Below are positions 26,885-35,698 of a stretch of 64,000 bases of DNA, piece after piece. Both the position numbers and the translations under genes were made by a program. The stretch comes from Bifidobacterium myosotis (GTDB lineage Bacteria > Actinomycetota > Actinomycetes > Actinomycetales > Bifidobacteriaceae): the NCBI RefSeq assembly GCF_002259745.1, contig NZ_MWWW01000004.1:269502-333501 (forward strand), in the 5' to 3' direction. Below the pieces are notes generated by a model that saw only the letters and a program-made list of their open reading frames with translations, searched no databases and was not told where the DNA came from. Within the stretch, counting starts at the first letter, position 1; the number at the start of each line of letters is the position of its first letter.

Positions 26885-27751
26885 TCAGCCGAGCTTGGCG
26901 AGCTCCTCTTCGGAGAGCTCGAGCTGGTCGGCCTTGAGGGAGTCGAGGATGGTCTCGGGGCGGTGCGCGCCCGGAATCACGAACATGTGGTCGCCCTTGG
27001 CGAGCTCCCACGCCAGTACCACGCGCTGGTAGCTCACGTTGTGGGCGGCGGCCACCTCACGGAACGGGTCGAACTTGGATTCGTCGTACGGGTGACGATA
27101 GCCGCCAAGCGGGCTCCAGCACACGAAGGCGAGGCCAAGCTTGGCGCAGTAGTCGAGCGTATCCTGCGTCTCGAGATGAATCGGCGAGTACTGGTTCTGC
27201 ACGGCCACGAGCTTGTCGCCGAGGATGGACCGCGCGATGTCAATCTGCTCGATGGAAGCGTTGGAGACGCCGGCCACGCGGGCCACGCCCTCGTCCACCA
27301 GCTGCTTCAGGGCCTCGATGGACTCGTTGTACGGCACTTCCGGGTCATGGCGGTGCAGATACAGCAGGTCGATGGTGTCTACGCCAAGGGCCAAGGCAGA
27401 CTGCTTGCCGTATTCGATGAGGTGCTCGGGCTTGCCGTCACGCGGCCACAGCGGCTCGCCATGCTCGCCCCAGACGCGGCGCAGGCCGATCTTGGTGGCC
27501 ACGGTGACCTCGTCCTTCGGGCCGTGCCACGTTGCCAGCGCCTCGCGCACGAGCTTCTCGCCGGTCTGCTCCTCCTCGCCCGGCGTGTAGTAGGCCCACG
27601 CGGTGTCGATATGACGGCAACCAGCGTCCAGCGAGGCGTGCAGGGTTTCGATGCCGACGTCGTGACCGCGGTTGTTCTCAATGGTCAGCGGCATCTCGCC
27701 GTGACCGATGGCGGTGGTGGAGAACGGTCCGAGATTGCGGAACAATGCCAT
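26885..27751 (-). CDS. Aldo/keto reductase
   Basis: A 288-residue aldo/keto reductase with the catalytic tetrad in place: D49 and Y54 or Y55 (HIDTAWAYYTP), K87 (VATKIGL), and a histidine of LYLHRHDPEVPY near 133. NADPH-binding features near the C-terminus are AWELAKGDHMFVIPGAHRPE. It belongs to the broad group that acts on sugars and small aldehydes; no narrower substrate can be read. The start at 27751 (MALFRN) is chosen because AAGGGAG precedes it; an upstream in-frame start at 27949 has no support. It is transcribed alone, toward a REP-like hairpin. Confidence 0.88.
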   Translation of the reverse strand: MALFRNLGPFSTTAIGHGEMPLTIENNRGHDVGIETLHASLDAGCRHIDTAWAYYTPGEEEQTGEKLVREALATWHGPKDEVTVATKIGLRRVWGEHGEPLWPRDGKPEHLIEYGKQSALALGVDTIDLLYLHRHDPEVPYNESIEALKQLVDEGVARVAGVSNASIEQIDIARSILGDKLVAVQNQYSPIHLETQDTLDYCAKLGLAFVCWSPLGGYRHPYDESKFDPFREVAAAHNVSYQRVVLAWELAKGDHMFVIPGAHRPETILDSLKADQLELSEEELAKLG

Positions 27752-28073
27752 GATGAAACTCCCTTGTCGTGATGCGGGTAATGCGTCATAATGCCGGCGC
27801 CGGATGCCCGGAAGCCGAATTATCCGATTCCAGCGTAGGCACGACGATGGATTCCCACGCGGATTTCCAACGGAAATTTCCCGTGAATTGTCGAGATGGC
27901 ACGACGCTTCCTCCGGGCACAGGACCGAGGTGGCCGTAACACCATTCACCCGGGCCAGCCACCACTACATCTCCCGGCCACGCACCGATTATCCGCCGAG
28001 AGACCGCGCCCCACCGCAGACACTCAGCGGGACGGAAACCAGCCAGAAGCCCGCGTACACGCCAACGTACGCA

Positions 28074-29192
28074 TCAATCCGAGTACGTCTCAGCCGTCTC
28101 CCGGAACCGACGTGCGCCCTCCACCAGATTGCCGGTGGCATGCAGCGCGCCGCCGATGAGGAACATCGTGTCCAGACCGTAGAAATCGACCAGTTCAGGC
28201 ACTCGTTCGACGGTCATGCCGCCCCCCGGTGATGGCAGCGCTCCAGCGAACCCGGCAAAGTCGTCCTTGGCCCTCGTGGCGATGCTGCGGCATACGGCCT
28301 CGGACAGTGTAAACCGCCCGCCGAAGCTCGGGAAAATGACTGAATCCGCACCGAACCAACGCAGCAGGTGACCAAAGAGCAGTCCGGGCTCGATACCATG
28401 GTCTGCACCGGCGGTCCAGCCGCCCAAGAACGCCGGATGGGCGTAGACGATGAAGTCCTCCGGCGTGTGGTCGCGCACGTACCGCAGCGCATCAAGACCC
28501 GCGGTGCCCGGAACCACCAGAAAACCGCCGGCTCCGGCTTCGACCGCGATATCGATGTGACGCTGCCAGTCCCCCGCTTTCGGGTTGAAGGTCGGCAAAT
28601 ACACGCTATGACGGCCGGTCTCCCCGTTGGCCTTGGCGATGGCGCGCGCCACAGCCGGCACACGCTCGGCGAACGGCGACCATACCTGATTGCCCAGTCC
28701 CTGATCGTCCTTGATGACATCGACGCCACCCAACGCGCTGTCGTATGCCTCCTGCGCGATATCAGCCGTATCAAGACCGACCGGCTTCAACGCAGTGGCC
28801 AGCAACGGACGCTTCGGCACGTCCAGTACCCGACGGATGCCGGCGACGCCCAGCTTCGGGCCACCGGCGATGTGGTGGGCAAATTCAGCCGAAACCCGTA
28901 CGTCAACAAGCCGGATGCCCGGAAGCAGCGACGCATTGCCCAAAAGCACCACCAGCAACTGCGGAATCTCATAGGCGGTCAAATCCTCGGGATAGGAGAC
29001 GACCGCCAGCGAGCGCGTCTCTCCGACTTGTTCCACAGAGACGACCCGCCCCAAGGAGCGATCGGCCTTGGCCGGCGCATAGACGCGGGGAAATTCGTGG
29101 CTCTGCTCCACCGCCAATGATTCCGCCCTCGATCTGGCTTCGCCGAGATCGCCGTTGATTTCGTAGACGACTTCAAAGGTGCTATCAGTCAT
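28074..29192 (-). CDS. RuBisCO-like protein (form IV), methylthio-sugar phosphate pathway
   Basis: A 372-residue RuBisCO large-chain homologue, shorter than true RuBisCO. The barrel motifs are recognisable: ATALKPVGL (K136, equivalent of catalytic Lys175; the second lysine is V138), GGVDVIKDDQGLGNQ (K161 and D163 for the carbamate lysine and a metal ligand; Gln164 where RuBisCO has Glu), VYAHPAFLGG (H252), and SVIFPSFGGRF replacing loop 6, so no loop-6 lysine. The last part reads GGGMTVERVPELVDFYG. These changes rule out CO2 fixation and resemble the RLP branch (DeepYkr-like) that isomerises 5-methylthioribulose 1-phosphate in Rhodospirillum rubrum. It is last in the mtnK-mtnA-RLP unit, 10 bases after mtnA, with a GAGGAAC site. 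Confidence 0.85.
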   Translation of the reverse strand: MTDSTFEVVYEINGDLGEARSRAESLAVEQSHEFPRVYAPAKADRSLGRVVSVEQVGETRSLAVVSYPEDLTAYEIPQLLVVLLGNASLLPGIRLVDVRVSAEFAHHIAGGPKLGVAGIRRVLDVPKRPLLATALKPVGLDTADIAQEAYDSALGGVDVIKDDQGLGNQVWSPFAERVPAVARAIAKANGETGRHSVYLPTFNPKAGDWQRHIDIAVEAGAGGFLVVPGTAGLDALRYVRDHTPEDFIVYAHPAFLGGWTAGADHGIEPGLLFGHLLRWFGADSVIFPSFGGRFTLSEAVCRSIATRAKDDFAGFAGALPSPGGGMTVERVPELVDFYGLDTMFLIGGALHATGNLVEGARRFRETAETYSD

Positions 29193-29202
29193 GACTCGTT
29201 CC

Positions 29203-30246
29203 TCAGTTCCCTTGCGGCTTTCCTTGCAGCGCGTTCTTGATCGATTCCTCATAGGGCGCTCTGAGCACGCCGACCGGTGTGATGATGCCGGTGATGAGAT
29301 ATGACGGCGTCACATCGAACGCCGGATTCCATGTAGGCAGGTTCTGATCCACGCCGGGGGCGTCCAAGACTTCCGCGCCACCGCGCAATTCGATGGGGAT
29401 GTCCTTTTCGCTGGCCGCCGACGGGTCCACCGCGGACAGTGGCGCGGCGATGTAGAACGGCACATGGTTCTCATGAGCCGCCACGGCCAATGAATACGTG
29501 CCGATTTTATTGGCCGTATCGCCGTTGATGGCAATACGGTCCGCACCCACGATCACTGCATCGATCAAACCATTGTGCAGAGCGGCGGGCGCAGCGCCAT
29601 CGACCAAGGCGGTCACGTCGATACCGTTCTTGGCGAGCTCCCATGCGGTCAGACGCAGCCCTTGACGCAGCGGCCTGGTCTCCGTGGAATACACATGCAC
29701 TTCCTGACCGAGCGCCTGTTTGGTGTAGATCACACCAATGGCGGTGCCGATGCCCGCAGTGGCGAGGATGCCGGTGTTGCAGTGGGTGAGGATGCGGGAG
29801 GCGCCGGCCAATTCCCGGGCGCCGACCTCACCGATGCGACGGCATTCGTCGATGTCCTCGCTGATGATTCGTTCACCGGCGGCGACCGCGGCATACCAAT
29901 CCCCTTCGGCCGCATAGGCATCGGCGGCACGCTGTACGCCGTGGCGAAGGGTCACCGCGGTCGGGCGTGCGTTGGACACCTTGTCGAACGCCTCCTGCGC
30001 GGACAGACCATCGCGCACGGCGAAGGCGTATCCGAACGCCCCGGCGGCGCCGATGGAGTTCGCGCCACGAATCGACAACGTCTGAATGGCGTCCACCACA
30101 TCATCCGCGCTGCGAAGATCGCGGTATTCCAATGCGGCCGGCAGCTTGCGCTGGTCGATGATGCGCAGCGAGGCGGACGCGCCGTCGCCGTCTGCAACGG
30201 CATCATCCCGCCACACCACGGAACGCAATGTCACGATGTCGCTCAT
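29203..30246 (-). CDS. mtnA: S-methyl-5-thioribose-1-phosphate isomerase
   Basis: A 347-residue isomerase of the eIF2B-like family that turns methylthioribose 1-phosphate into methylthioribulose 1-phosphate. Signature parts are SIRGANSIGAAGA (usually RGAPAIG), the catalytic Cys156 in THCNTGILATAG, ETRPLRQGLRLTAWEL, and Asp236 in VGADRIAINGDTANKIGT. Both catalytic residues are present. Its ATG overlaps the mtnK stop (ATGA), so the two are translationally coupled. Related isomerases can also accept 5-deoxyribose 1-phosphate. Confidence 0.93.
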   Translation of the reverse strand: MSDIVTLRSVVWRDDAVADGDGASASLRIIDQRKLPAALEYRDLRSADDVVDAIQTLSIRGANSIGAAGAFGYAFAVRDGLSAQEAFDKVSNARPTAVTLRHGVQRAADAYAAEGDWYAAVAAGERIISEDIDECRRIGEVGARELAGASRILTHCNTGILATAGIGTAIGVIYTKQALGQEVHVYSTETRPLRQGLRLTAWELAKNGIDVTALVDGAAPAALHNGLIDAVIVGADRIAINGDTANKIGTYSLAVAAHENHVPFYIAAPLSAVDPSAASEKDIPIELRGGAEVLDAPGVDQNLPTWNPAFDVTPSYLITGIITPVGVLRAPYEESIKNALQGKPQGN

Positions 30247-31514
30247 GCCTGGCTCCTTTGGCTGGTCGGAATGGATTCCTCAACAATGCGACGGACGTCA
30301 GCAGCAGAGCCGACTTCCTCGAACCGCTCCAGCAGAGCACGCGAGGCAGTGAGCACCACACGCGACGCCCAAACCTTACGGTCCGGGCCCAGTGTCTCCA
30401 AATCAGGCAGATGCGCCCAGCCGATGGTACGACGAATACCTTCCGCCCCGGCGTATCCGGCGGCGAACCGCAACGTACGCGCGATCCAGCCGTCCACAAA
30501 TGCATCGGTGAAGATCTTATCGGCCTTGTGCTCTCCCACCAGACGGCGGAATTCCGTCTCGAAGCCGTCCCACGCCTCTTCGTACAGTGAGATCAGCCAA
30601 TCGAAGCGCGCGAAGTCCTTGCCCTCGCGCACGCCAATAGTCTCCGGGCCATCGGCCAGCAACGCCAGTTCGCGGGCTTGCGCCAGCAGGAAGTTGCCCC
30701 ATAGGATACCCAGATCGAAGGCCACCGGTCCGTAGAATCCGAATTCGAAATCGTAGGCCTTGATACGCGGCGATTCCGTATCGTCGTCGGCTACCGGGTT
30801 CTTCTCCGAGCGCACGAACAGGGAGCTCGAATGCAGGTCACCATGCAGCAGCGCCTCGCCGTTGGTCAGGAATTCGTACTTGAGTTTGGCGACCTGCGTA
30901 CGCAGTTCCTCATCGCGCAAGGCGAGCACCAGGTCGGTGGCACCAGGCTCCCAGCCGTTGTGCTCATGCTCGTAGTAGGGTTCCTCGAAGATAAGGTCTT
31001 CGGTAATCTGTTCCAACTCCGGATTGATCGACTCGGCCGCCGCCTTCTGTACGTCCTGCGGCTCCCTGCTGAAGTACGAGGTACCGTAGGCCAAACGCGC
31101 CACGAACCGGCCGACGTCACGGGCCGCCCCGGGATTCACGCTGCCTTCGTCAAGCGCCTCACGCCACTGGGCCCAGTCGGACAGATCCTCGATGACCACC
31201 AAGCGGCGGTCACGATCAAGCCCGTAGAACTTGGGGGAAAGCCCGTTGGTGTACTTGTCCGCGGCTTCGAGGCCACGCGCCTCGGCGAAGATGCTATCCT
31301 CGGTGACCTTCCACGAGTGGTCAGAACGCACGTATGGCAAGGTTTGCTTGACCACCAATCCACGGCCATCCGCATCCTTGACCAGAAACACCAGATTCAG
31401 ATTGCCGTCGCCGATCTCCTTGGCCTTGGCCGTGGCGACATCGATATGCTTGGCGAACTCCGGATGCTGCGCGATGTAATCGACGACGGTCTCGTTATTG
31501 AGCAATTCGGTCAT
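30243..31514 (-). CDS. mtnK: 5-Methylthioribose kinase
   Basis: A 423-residue kinase of the aminoglycoside-phosphotransferase fold that phosphorylates methylthioribose at O1. The ATP-lid region is EIGDGNLNLVF (33-43). The catalytic loop is LLHGDLHSSSLFV (223-235), and the metal-binding DFEFGFYGPVAFDLG is at 255-269; both are diagnostic of MtnK. The length is normal. It lies 6 bases after the ABC permease stop and overlaps mtnA by 4 bases. A kinase entry, rather than a phosphorylase (MtnP), implies that the cell handles free methylthioribose or 5-deoxyribose. Confidence 0.94.
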   Translation of the reverse strand: MTELLNNETVVDYIAQHPEFAKHIDVATAKAKEIGDGNLNLVFLVKDADGRGLVVKQTLPYVRSDHSWKVTEDSIFAEARGLEAADKYTNGLSPKFYGLDRDRRLVVIEDLSDWAQWREALDEGSVNPGAARDVGRFVARLAYGTSYFSREPQDVQKAAAESINPELEQITEDLIFEEPYYEHEHNGWEPGATDLVLALRDEELRTQVAKLKYEFLTNGEALLHGDLHSSSLFVRSEKNPVADDDTESPRIKAYDFEFGFYGPVAFDLGILWGNFLLAQARELALLADGPETIGVREGKDFARFDWLISLYEEAWDGFETEFRRLVGEHKADKIFTDAFVDGWIARTLRFAAGYAGAEGIRRTIGWAHLPDLETLGPDRKVWASRVVLTASRALLERFEEVGSAADVRRIVEESIPTSQRSQA

Positions 31515-31520
31515 GATTCG

Positions 31521-32510
31521 TTACCTGTCCCTTTGCTGCGTATTGAAAATCTTGGAGAAGCTGACCACCAGCGCGATGACCAGCAGTGTGCCTTTGACGA
31601 AGTCCTGCGTGTAGTACGGCACGTTGAACATGGTCAGGCCGTTGACCAGCACGCCCACGAACAGGGCGCCCACCACCGTGCCGAAGGCGTTCGGCCGGTT
31701 GGCACCGAACACGGCGAAACCAATCAAGGCGGCGGAAATGGCTTCCAGCAGATACGACGAGCCGACGTTCACATCACCGCGTCCCACACGGGCGGCAAGT
31801 ACGATGCCACCGAGAGCGGCCAGCAGACCGGACAGCGCATAGGCCAGAATGCGATAGGCCCCCACATGGGTGCCGGCCAGTCGAGCGGCCTCACGGTTGC
31901 TGCCGATGGCGCGCATGAGTCGTCCGGTACGGGTTCGTTCCAGGAAGACGGCGACGATCACACCCACAAGAATCATGAGGATCACCGAGAACGGGACCGT
32001 GAACACGGTGCCGCTGCCGATCCAAAGGAACGCATCGTCGAAGTCGCCTTTGGCCGGGGCGCCGTTGTAGCCGTTGCCCTTGGACACGGACTTGCCGGCG
32101 GTGATGATCAGCGACAGTCCTTGAATCGCGAACATCGAGCCGAGCGCCGCCAACATATCCGGGATTTTGGCGAACACTATCAACGCGCCGGTGAACACGC
32201 CGACCAGCACGCCGGAGAGCAGTGCGAAGAGAATGGCCGGGAACGCACCAAGTCCAAGATAAATCTGGGTGGCGGTGGAAACCATCACCGACAGCGACAC
32301 GATGGAGCCTGCGGCCATATCGAAGCCGTCCACTGCCATCGAGACGGTGACGCCCAACGCCACGATGGCGGTGACCGATACCGACTGCAGAATCACGAAC
32401 ACATTCTGCGTGGTGCCGAACGCCGGCGAGGCGATCCAGAAGAACACCACCATGAGCACGAACAGCGCGAGCAGTCCGTATTTGTAGATAACCCGTTTGA
32501 TGTCAATCAC
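31521..32510 (-). CDS. ABC transporter permease, ribose/nucleoside type (RbsC-like)
   Basis: A 329-residue membrane protein with 8-10 predicted helices of the BPD_transp_2/RbsC family, which imports pentoses and nucleosides. Features include TAIVALGVTVSMAVDGFDMAAGSIVSL and the late SYLLEAISAALIGFAVFGANRPNAFGTVVGALFVG, the family coupling region. It overlaps the ATPase gene by 4 bases and directly precedes mtnK. That makes a methylthioribose or related 5-modified ribose the most likely cargo. Confidence 0.9.
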   Translation of the reverse strand: MIDIKRVIYKYGLLALFVLMVVFFWIASPAFGTTQNVFVILQSVSVTAIVALGVTVSMAVDGFDMAAGSIVSLSVMVSTATQIYLGLGAFPAILFALLSGVLVGVFTGALIVFAKIPDMLAALGSMFAIQGLSLIITAGKSVSKGNGYNGAPAKGDFDDAFLWIGSGTVFTVPFSVILMILVGVIVAVFLERTRTGRLMRAIGSNREAARLAGTHVGAYRILAYALSGLLAALGGIVLAARVGRGDVNVGSSYLLEAISAALIGFAVFGANRPNAFGTVVGALFVGVLVNGLTMFNVPYYTQDFVKGTLLVIALVVSFSKIFNTQQRDR

Positions 32511-34186
32511 GCCACCGGCTCCTTATCCAGTTCCCTGTCCAGTTCCTCGTCGGATGCAACGGCCGACTTGCCGGCCTCGTCTCCGTTTTCATTCGTTTCG
32601 CGACGCGCGCTGATCCCGGCCTCGTCGGCGATGAGCTGCGACAGCTCGTCCGCGGTGGTGGAGGCCGGGTCGACCTCGCCGGTGATCACGCCGTTGGACA
32701 TGACCAGAATCCGATCGGCCACCTGCAGAATCTCCTCCGGATCACTGGAGGCCACCAATGCGGTGCCGGTCTTGCGCAGCAGCCGGGCGATATCCTCACG
32801 CGCGCCGATGTCCACGCCGCGGAAGGGCTCATCAAAAATAAGCACCTTGGACTGTGCTGAGACCCAGCGGCCCACGATCACCTTCTGCCGGTTACCGCCG
32901 GACAACGATTTGATCGGCGCGGTGCTTGTACCCACAATGCCGAGCGTCTTGATGACGTGCTGCGCCGCGGACTCCTCGCGGGAGAAGCTCAGTAGACCAT
33001 AACGGTGGCGATAGCGCTTCAGGTCCGGCAGCGACAGGTTTTCACGGATGGACCAGTCGGGAATCTCGCCTTGCACGGCCCGGTCCTCGGGCACGTATCC
33101 CACGCCTGCTCGGATTGCATCACTCGGGTGATGGGGGTCGTACGGTTTGCCGTCAAGGGTCATGGTGCCGCTGATCAACGGACGGTCACCGACAATCTGC
33201 GAGATAAGTTCGGTCTTGCCGGCGCCGATGAGGCCGGTCAGGCCGACGACCTCTCCTTCATGGATATCGATGTTGTTGGCACGGGTGTTGCGGAAGGAGC
33301 GGACGCCTTTGAGCGAGAGCACCGTACGACCGCTGGTATGAGCATGCTTGCGGGCCGTATCGCCGCGTTCCCCGTCATGCTGTAGGCCATCGGCGAGATC
33401 ACCGAGCATGGCACGCACGATTGCCGTCGTGTCCAACGGCTTGGTGAATGTGGCGACTTCGGCGCCGTCACGCAGCACCACGGCGGAATCGCATAATTCC
33501 GCCACTTCGCCCATATGATGCGAGATGAAAATGATGGCCGTGCCCTGCTGGGCCAGCCTGCGGACGTCCGCGTGCAACCGTTCACTTTCCTGTACGCCAA
33601 GCGCCGCGGTCGGCTCGTCGAGAATCAGCACGACCGGCTTGCTGGCGAGCGCGCGGGCGATGAGCACCTGCTGCTTGTCCGACGTGCTGAGATGACGGAC
33701 GGTCTCGTTGAGATCAATGGTGAGCCGTCCTGCGGCGATGCGTTCGGCCTCAGCGCGCATGGCCTTGACCGAGGGGAATGCGCCGAACCGGTTGTCGGCG
33801 ATCTGGGGAAACACCAGATTCTCCCAGACGGTGGCATCGGGAACCAGCGCATCATCCACGTTCTGGGTGATGGTCTCGATGCCCGAGGCGGAGGCATCCT
33901 TGACGGACCCCAGAACCGCTTCCTTGCCGTTGACTCGCAGAGAGCCGCTGGTCGGCGTCAGCGAGCCGGAGACGATGCTCATCAGCGTGGACTTGCCGGC
34001 TCCGTTCGCGCCGACGAGGGCGAGAATCTCACCGGCGTGGACGCGGAAGCTCACGCCCTTCAACGCCTGTGTAGCGCCGAACCGTTTGGTGACGTTGTCT
34101 ATCTCAAGAACCACACGAGCGGTGGGGCCGTCGCCGACCCCACCTTGCTGTGCGGTTTCCTGAGCACCTTGAGTTGCAGTGCTCAC
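32507..34186 (-). CDS. ABC transporter ATPase, duplicated (RbsA-like)
   Basis: A 559-residue fused pair of ATP-binding cassettes, as in ribose/galactose/nucleoside importers. Cassette 1 has GANGAGKSTLM and VLILDEPTAALG, with a degenerate signature, HLSTSDKQQVLIARAL. Cassette 2 has the GLIGAGKTELI loop, SLSGGNRQKVIVGRW and VLIFDEPFRGVDIG. This asymmetry is normal for RbsA-type proteins. The C-terminal tail (about 40 residues) is Glu/Asp-rich. It is coupled to the permease by a 4-base overlap and separated from the binding-protein gene by a hairpin. Confidence 0.92.
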   Translation of the reverse strand: MSTATQGAQETAQQGGVGDGPTARVVLEIDNVTKRFGATQALKGVSFRVHAGEILALVGANGAGKSTLMSIVSGSLTPTSGSLRVNGKEAVLGSVKDASASGIETITQNVDDALVPDATVWENLVFPQIADNRFGAFPSVKAMRAEAERIAAGRLTIDLNETVRHLSTSDKQQVLIARALASKPVVLILDEPTAALGVQESERLHADVRRLAQQGTAIIFISHHMGEVAELCDSAVVLRDGAEVATFTKPLDTTAIVRAMLGDLADGLQHDGERGDTARKHAHTSGRTVLSLKGVRSFRNTRANNIDIHEGEVVGLTGLIGAGKTELISQIVGDRPLISGTMTLDGKPYDPHHPSDAIRAGVGYVPEDRAVQGEIPDWSIRENLSLPDLKRYRHRYGLLSFSREESAAQHVIKTLGIVGTSTAPIKSLSGGNRQKVIVGRWVSAQSKVLIFDEPFRGVDIGAREDIARLLRKTGTALVASSDPEEILQVADRILVMSNGVITGEVDPASTTADELSQLIADEAGISARRETNENGDEAGKSAVASDEELDRELDKEPVA

Positions 34187-34270
34187 AGGATGCCTTCTTT
34201 ACTGTCGATGGTTGATTGGATGTACTGGATTATCGGACTGGACCGAGCTTGCACAGAGCAGATTCACATG

Positions 34271-34309
34271 GTGTCCCGGTCCTAGCCGTGACCGGCCGGC
34301 CCGGGACAC
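34271..34309. terminator. Intra-operon hairpin after the binding-protein gene
   Basis: Arms GTGTCCCGG and CCGGGACAC around a GC-rich loop (CGGTCACGG-like), 12 bases after the stop of the binding-protein gene and about 85 bases before the ATPase. There is no T-run. Such stems stabilise the upstream message and lower downstream expression, matching the higher need for binding protein. Confidence 0.6.
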
Positions 34310-34320
34310 CGAGGTTTCAC

Positions 34321-35412
34321 TCACTGCTTGGCGGCGTCCTCCACCGGGGAGAGATCGTCGGTGCGCAGGCTCGGGAAGGCGGTGACCAGCTGGGACAGAC
34401 TGGTGATGTCCTTCTCGCGCAGCACGTCGCCGGTCACCAGGGTGGGCGGGACGGTCACGGTCTTGGTGTCGCCGAGCTGCTTCTTGGCAGCCAGATAGGC
34501 GGTGCGCACGGAGACGGCGCCGTCATTGGCCGGGTCGGTGGTGGCGGTGGCGATCCACGGGCTGTTGTCCTTCTTGAGTTCGGCGATGTCGGCGTCGGAG
34601 ATGTCCACGCCGTAGACATTGACCTTGCCGTTGAGTCCGAGCTCGTCCACGGCCTGGGCGGCACCCTTGGCGAACTCGTCATACGGGGCGAGCACGGCGG
34701 TGACGTTCGGGTTGGCCTGCAGGGAGGCCTTGACCTGCTCGGCGGTCTGCTGCGCGGTGGCCTCGTTGACGACGCCCACCTGAGCGACCTGCTTCAGACC
34801 GGGGTTCTCCTCCTTGACCTTCTCCCACACGGCGTTACGACGATCCAGCGGGGCGAAGCCGGCGACGTAGGCGTAGATCACTTCGGCCTTGCCGTTGGTG
34901 TCCTTGACCAGCTGGCTGGTGATGAGCTTGGAGAGATCGGCGTCGGACTGTGAGACGTGCACCACGCGGTCGTCGTTGACGACGGAGTCGAAGCCGACGA
35001 CCGGGATGCCTGCGTCGAGCGCGGCCTTGACGTTGTTGGTGACGCCTTCGAGGCTGTGATCGACGAGGATGACGTCCGGCTTGGTGGCGATGGCGGACTG
35101 CACATCGAGAATCTGCTGGTTATCGTCGCCCTTGGCGTCGTAGATGTGCAGGTTGGCGCCGATGCGCTTGGCCTCCTTGTTGGCGCCGTCAAGCCACTGG
35201 TTCAGGAAGTCGCCCTGGGTGCCACGGGAGACGAGCGCGATGTTGACGGTGTCCTCGCCGTTGGCGTTGGCCGATTCATTGGCTGTGGCCTGACGGGTCT
35301 TGATCGCCCACGCACCACCGACCACGACGGCCAGAACCACGACGACCGCGATGATCAGGATGAGCAGTTGGTTTTTCTTGCCGGCCTGTGCCGGTGCGTT
35401 GTTCGCTGCCAT
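34321..35412 (-). CDS. Sugar/nucleoside-type ABC substrate-binding protein, membrane-anchored
   Basis: A 363-residue periplasmic-binding-protein type I (Peripla_BP_4) protein. Residues 17-38 form one hydrophobic helix (NQLLILIIAVVVVLAVVVGG). There is no Cys lipobox, so it is anchored by an uncleaved or signal-type helix rather than lipid. The binding domain reads VNIALVSRGTQGDFLNQWLDGANKEA, then PDVILVDHSLEGV, GIPVVGFDSVVNDDRV and VYGVDISDADIAELKKD, as in ribose/allose-type receptors. GAGAGGGG precedes the start at 35412. It is first of the importer genes. The ligand is inferred from mtnK-mtnA-RLP downstream. Confidence 0.88.
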   Translation of the reverse strand: MAANNAPAQAGKKNQLLILIIAVVVVLAVVVGGAWAIKTRQATANESANANGEDTVNIALVSRGTQGDFLNQWLDGANKEAKRIGANLHIYDAKGDDNQQILDVQSAIATKPDVILVDHSLEGVTNNVKAALDAGIPVVGFDSVVNDDRVVHVSQSDADLSKLITSQLVKDTNGKAEVIYAYVAGFAPLDRRNAVWEKVKEENPGLKQVAQVGVVNEATAQQTAEQVKASLQANPNVTAVLAPYDEFAKGAAQAVDELGLNGKVNVYGVDISDADIAELKKDNSPWIATATTDPANDGAVSVRTAYLAAKKQLGDTKTVTVPPTLVTGDVLREKDITSLSQLVTAFPSLRTDDLSPVEDAAKQ

Positions 35413-35551
35413 GTCTTTTCCCCTCTCGGAAAGTATGTGATTTCGCTTCTCTCCCTCGCCGTGAACCCAACTCGGAGGGGTGTGGTGAAGCGGTGATTTA
35501 CACACTAAATGCGCGGTGACAGACGATTCAAGCTGGGAAATATACCCAATT

Positions 35552-35557
35552 ATTATA
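35552..35557 (-). promoter_or_regulatory. Candidate promoter of the importer-mtnKA-RLP operon
   Basis: On the minus strand TATAAT sits in a GGGTATAATAATT context, 140 bases before the binding-protein start. A second GGGTATATT follows 13 bases on, giving a direct repeat of GGGTATA. No canonical -35 is visible, so an activator may be needed. Confidence 0.5.
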
Positions 35558-35616
35558 CCCTGCTATGGTTTTGCTGATTCCCGCCGGTCACGGGATACAC
35601 GAATCCGGATATGTCA

Positions 35617-35648
35617 AGGGGCACGGCGCTGCGACACGCCGTGCCCCT
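35617..35648. terminator. Hairpin between nucleoside hydrolase and importer
   Basis: Perfect 12-nt arms AGGGGCACGGCG/CGCCGTGCCCCT with an 8-nt loop, about 50 bases after the nucleoside hydrolase stop. A terminator or mRNA-stabilising stem dividing the hydrolase from the importer operon. Confidence 0.7.
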
Positions 35649-35698
35649 GTGCAATCAACCATGCAACTTGCTGCTTGTTGGCTTGTTTGTCCTCACCG

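Noticed and set aside
28074..29192. True RuBisCO for carbon fixation
   Set aside because: Key lysine and metal-ligand positions are changed and loop 6 lacks lysine; context is methylthioribose metabolism.
30831..33002. A 723-codon plus-strand frame opposite mtnK and the ABC genes
   Set aside because: It crosses three well-defined genes on the other strand and has shadow composition.
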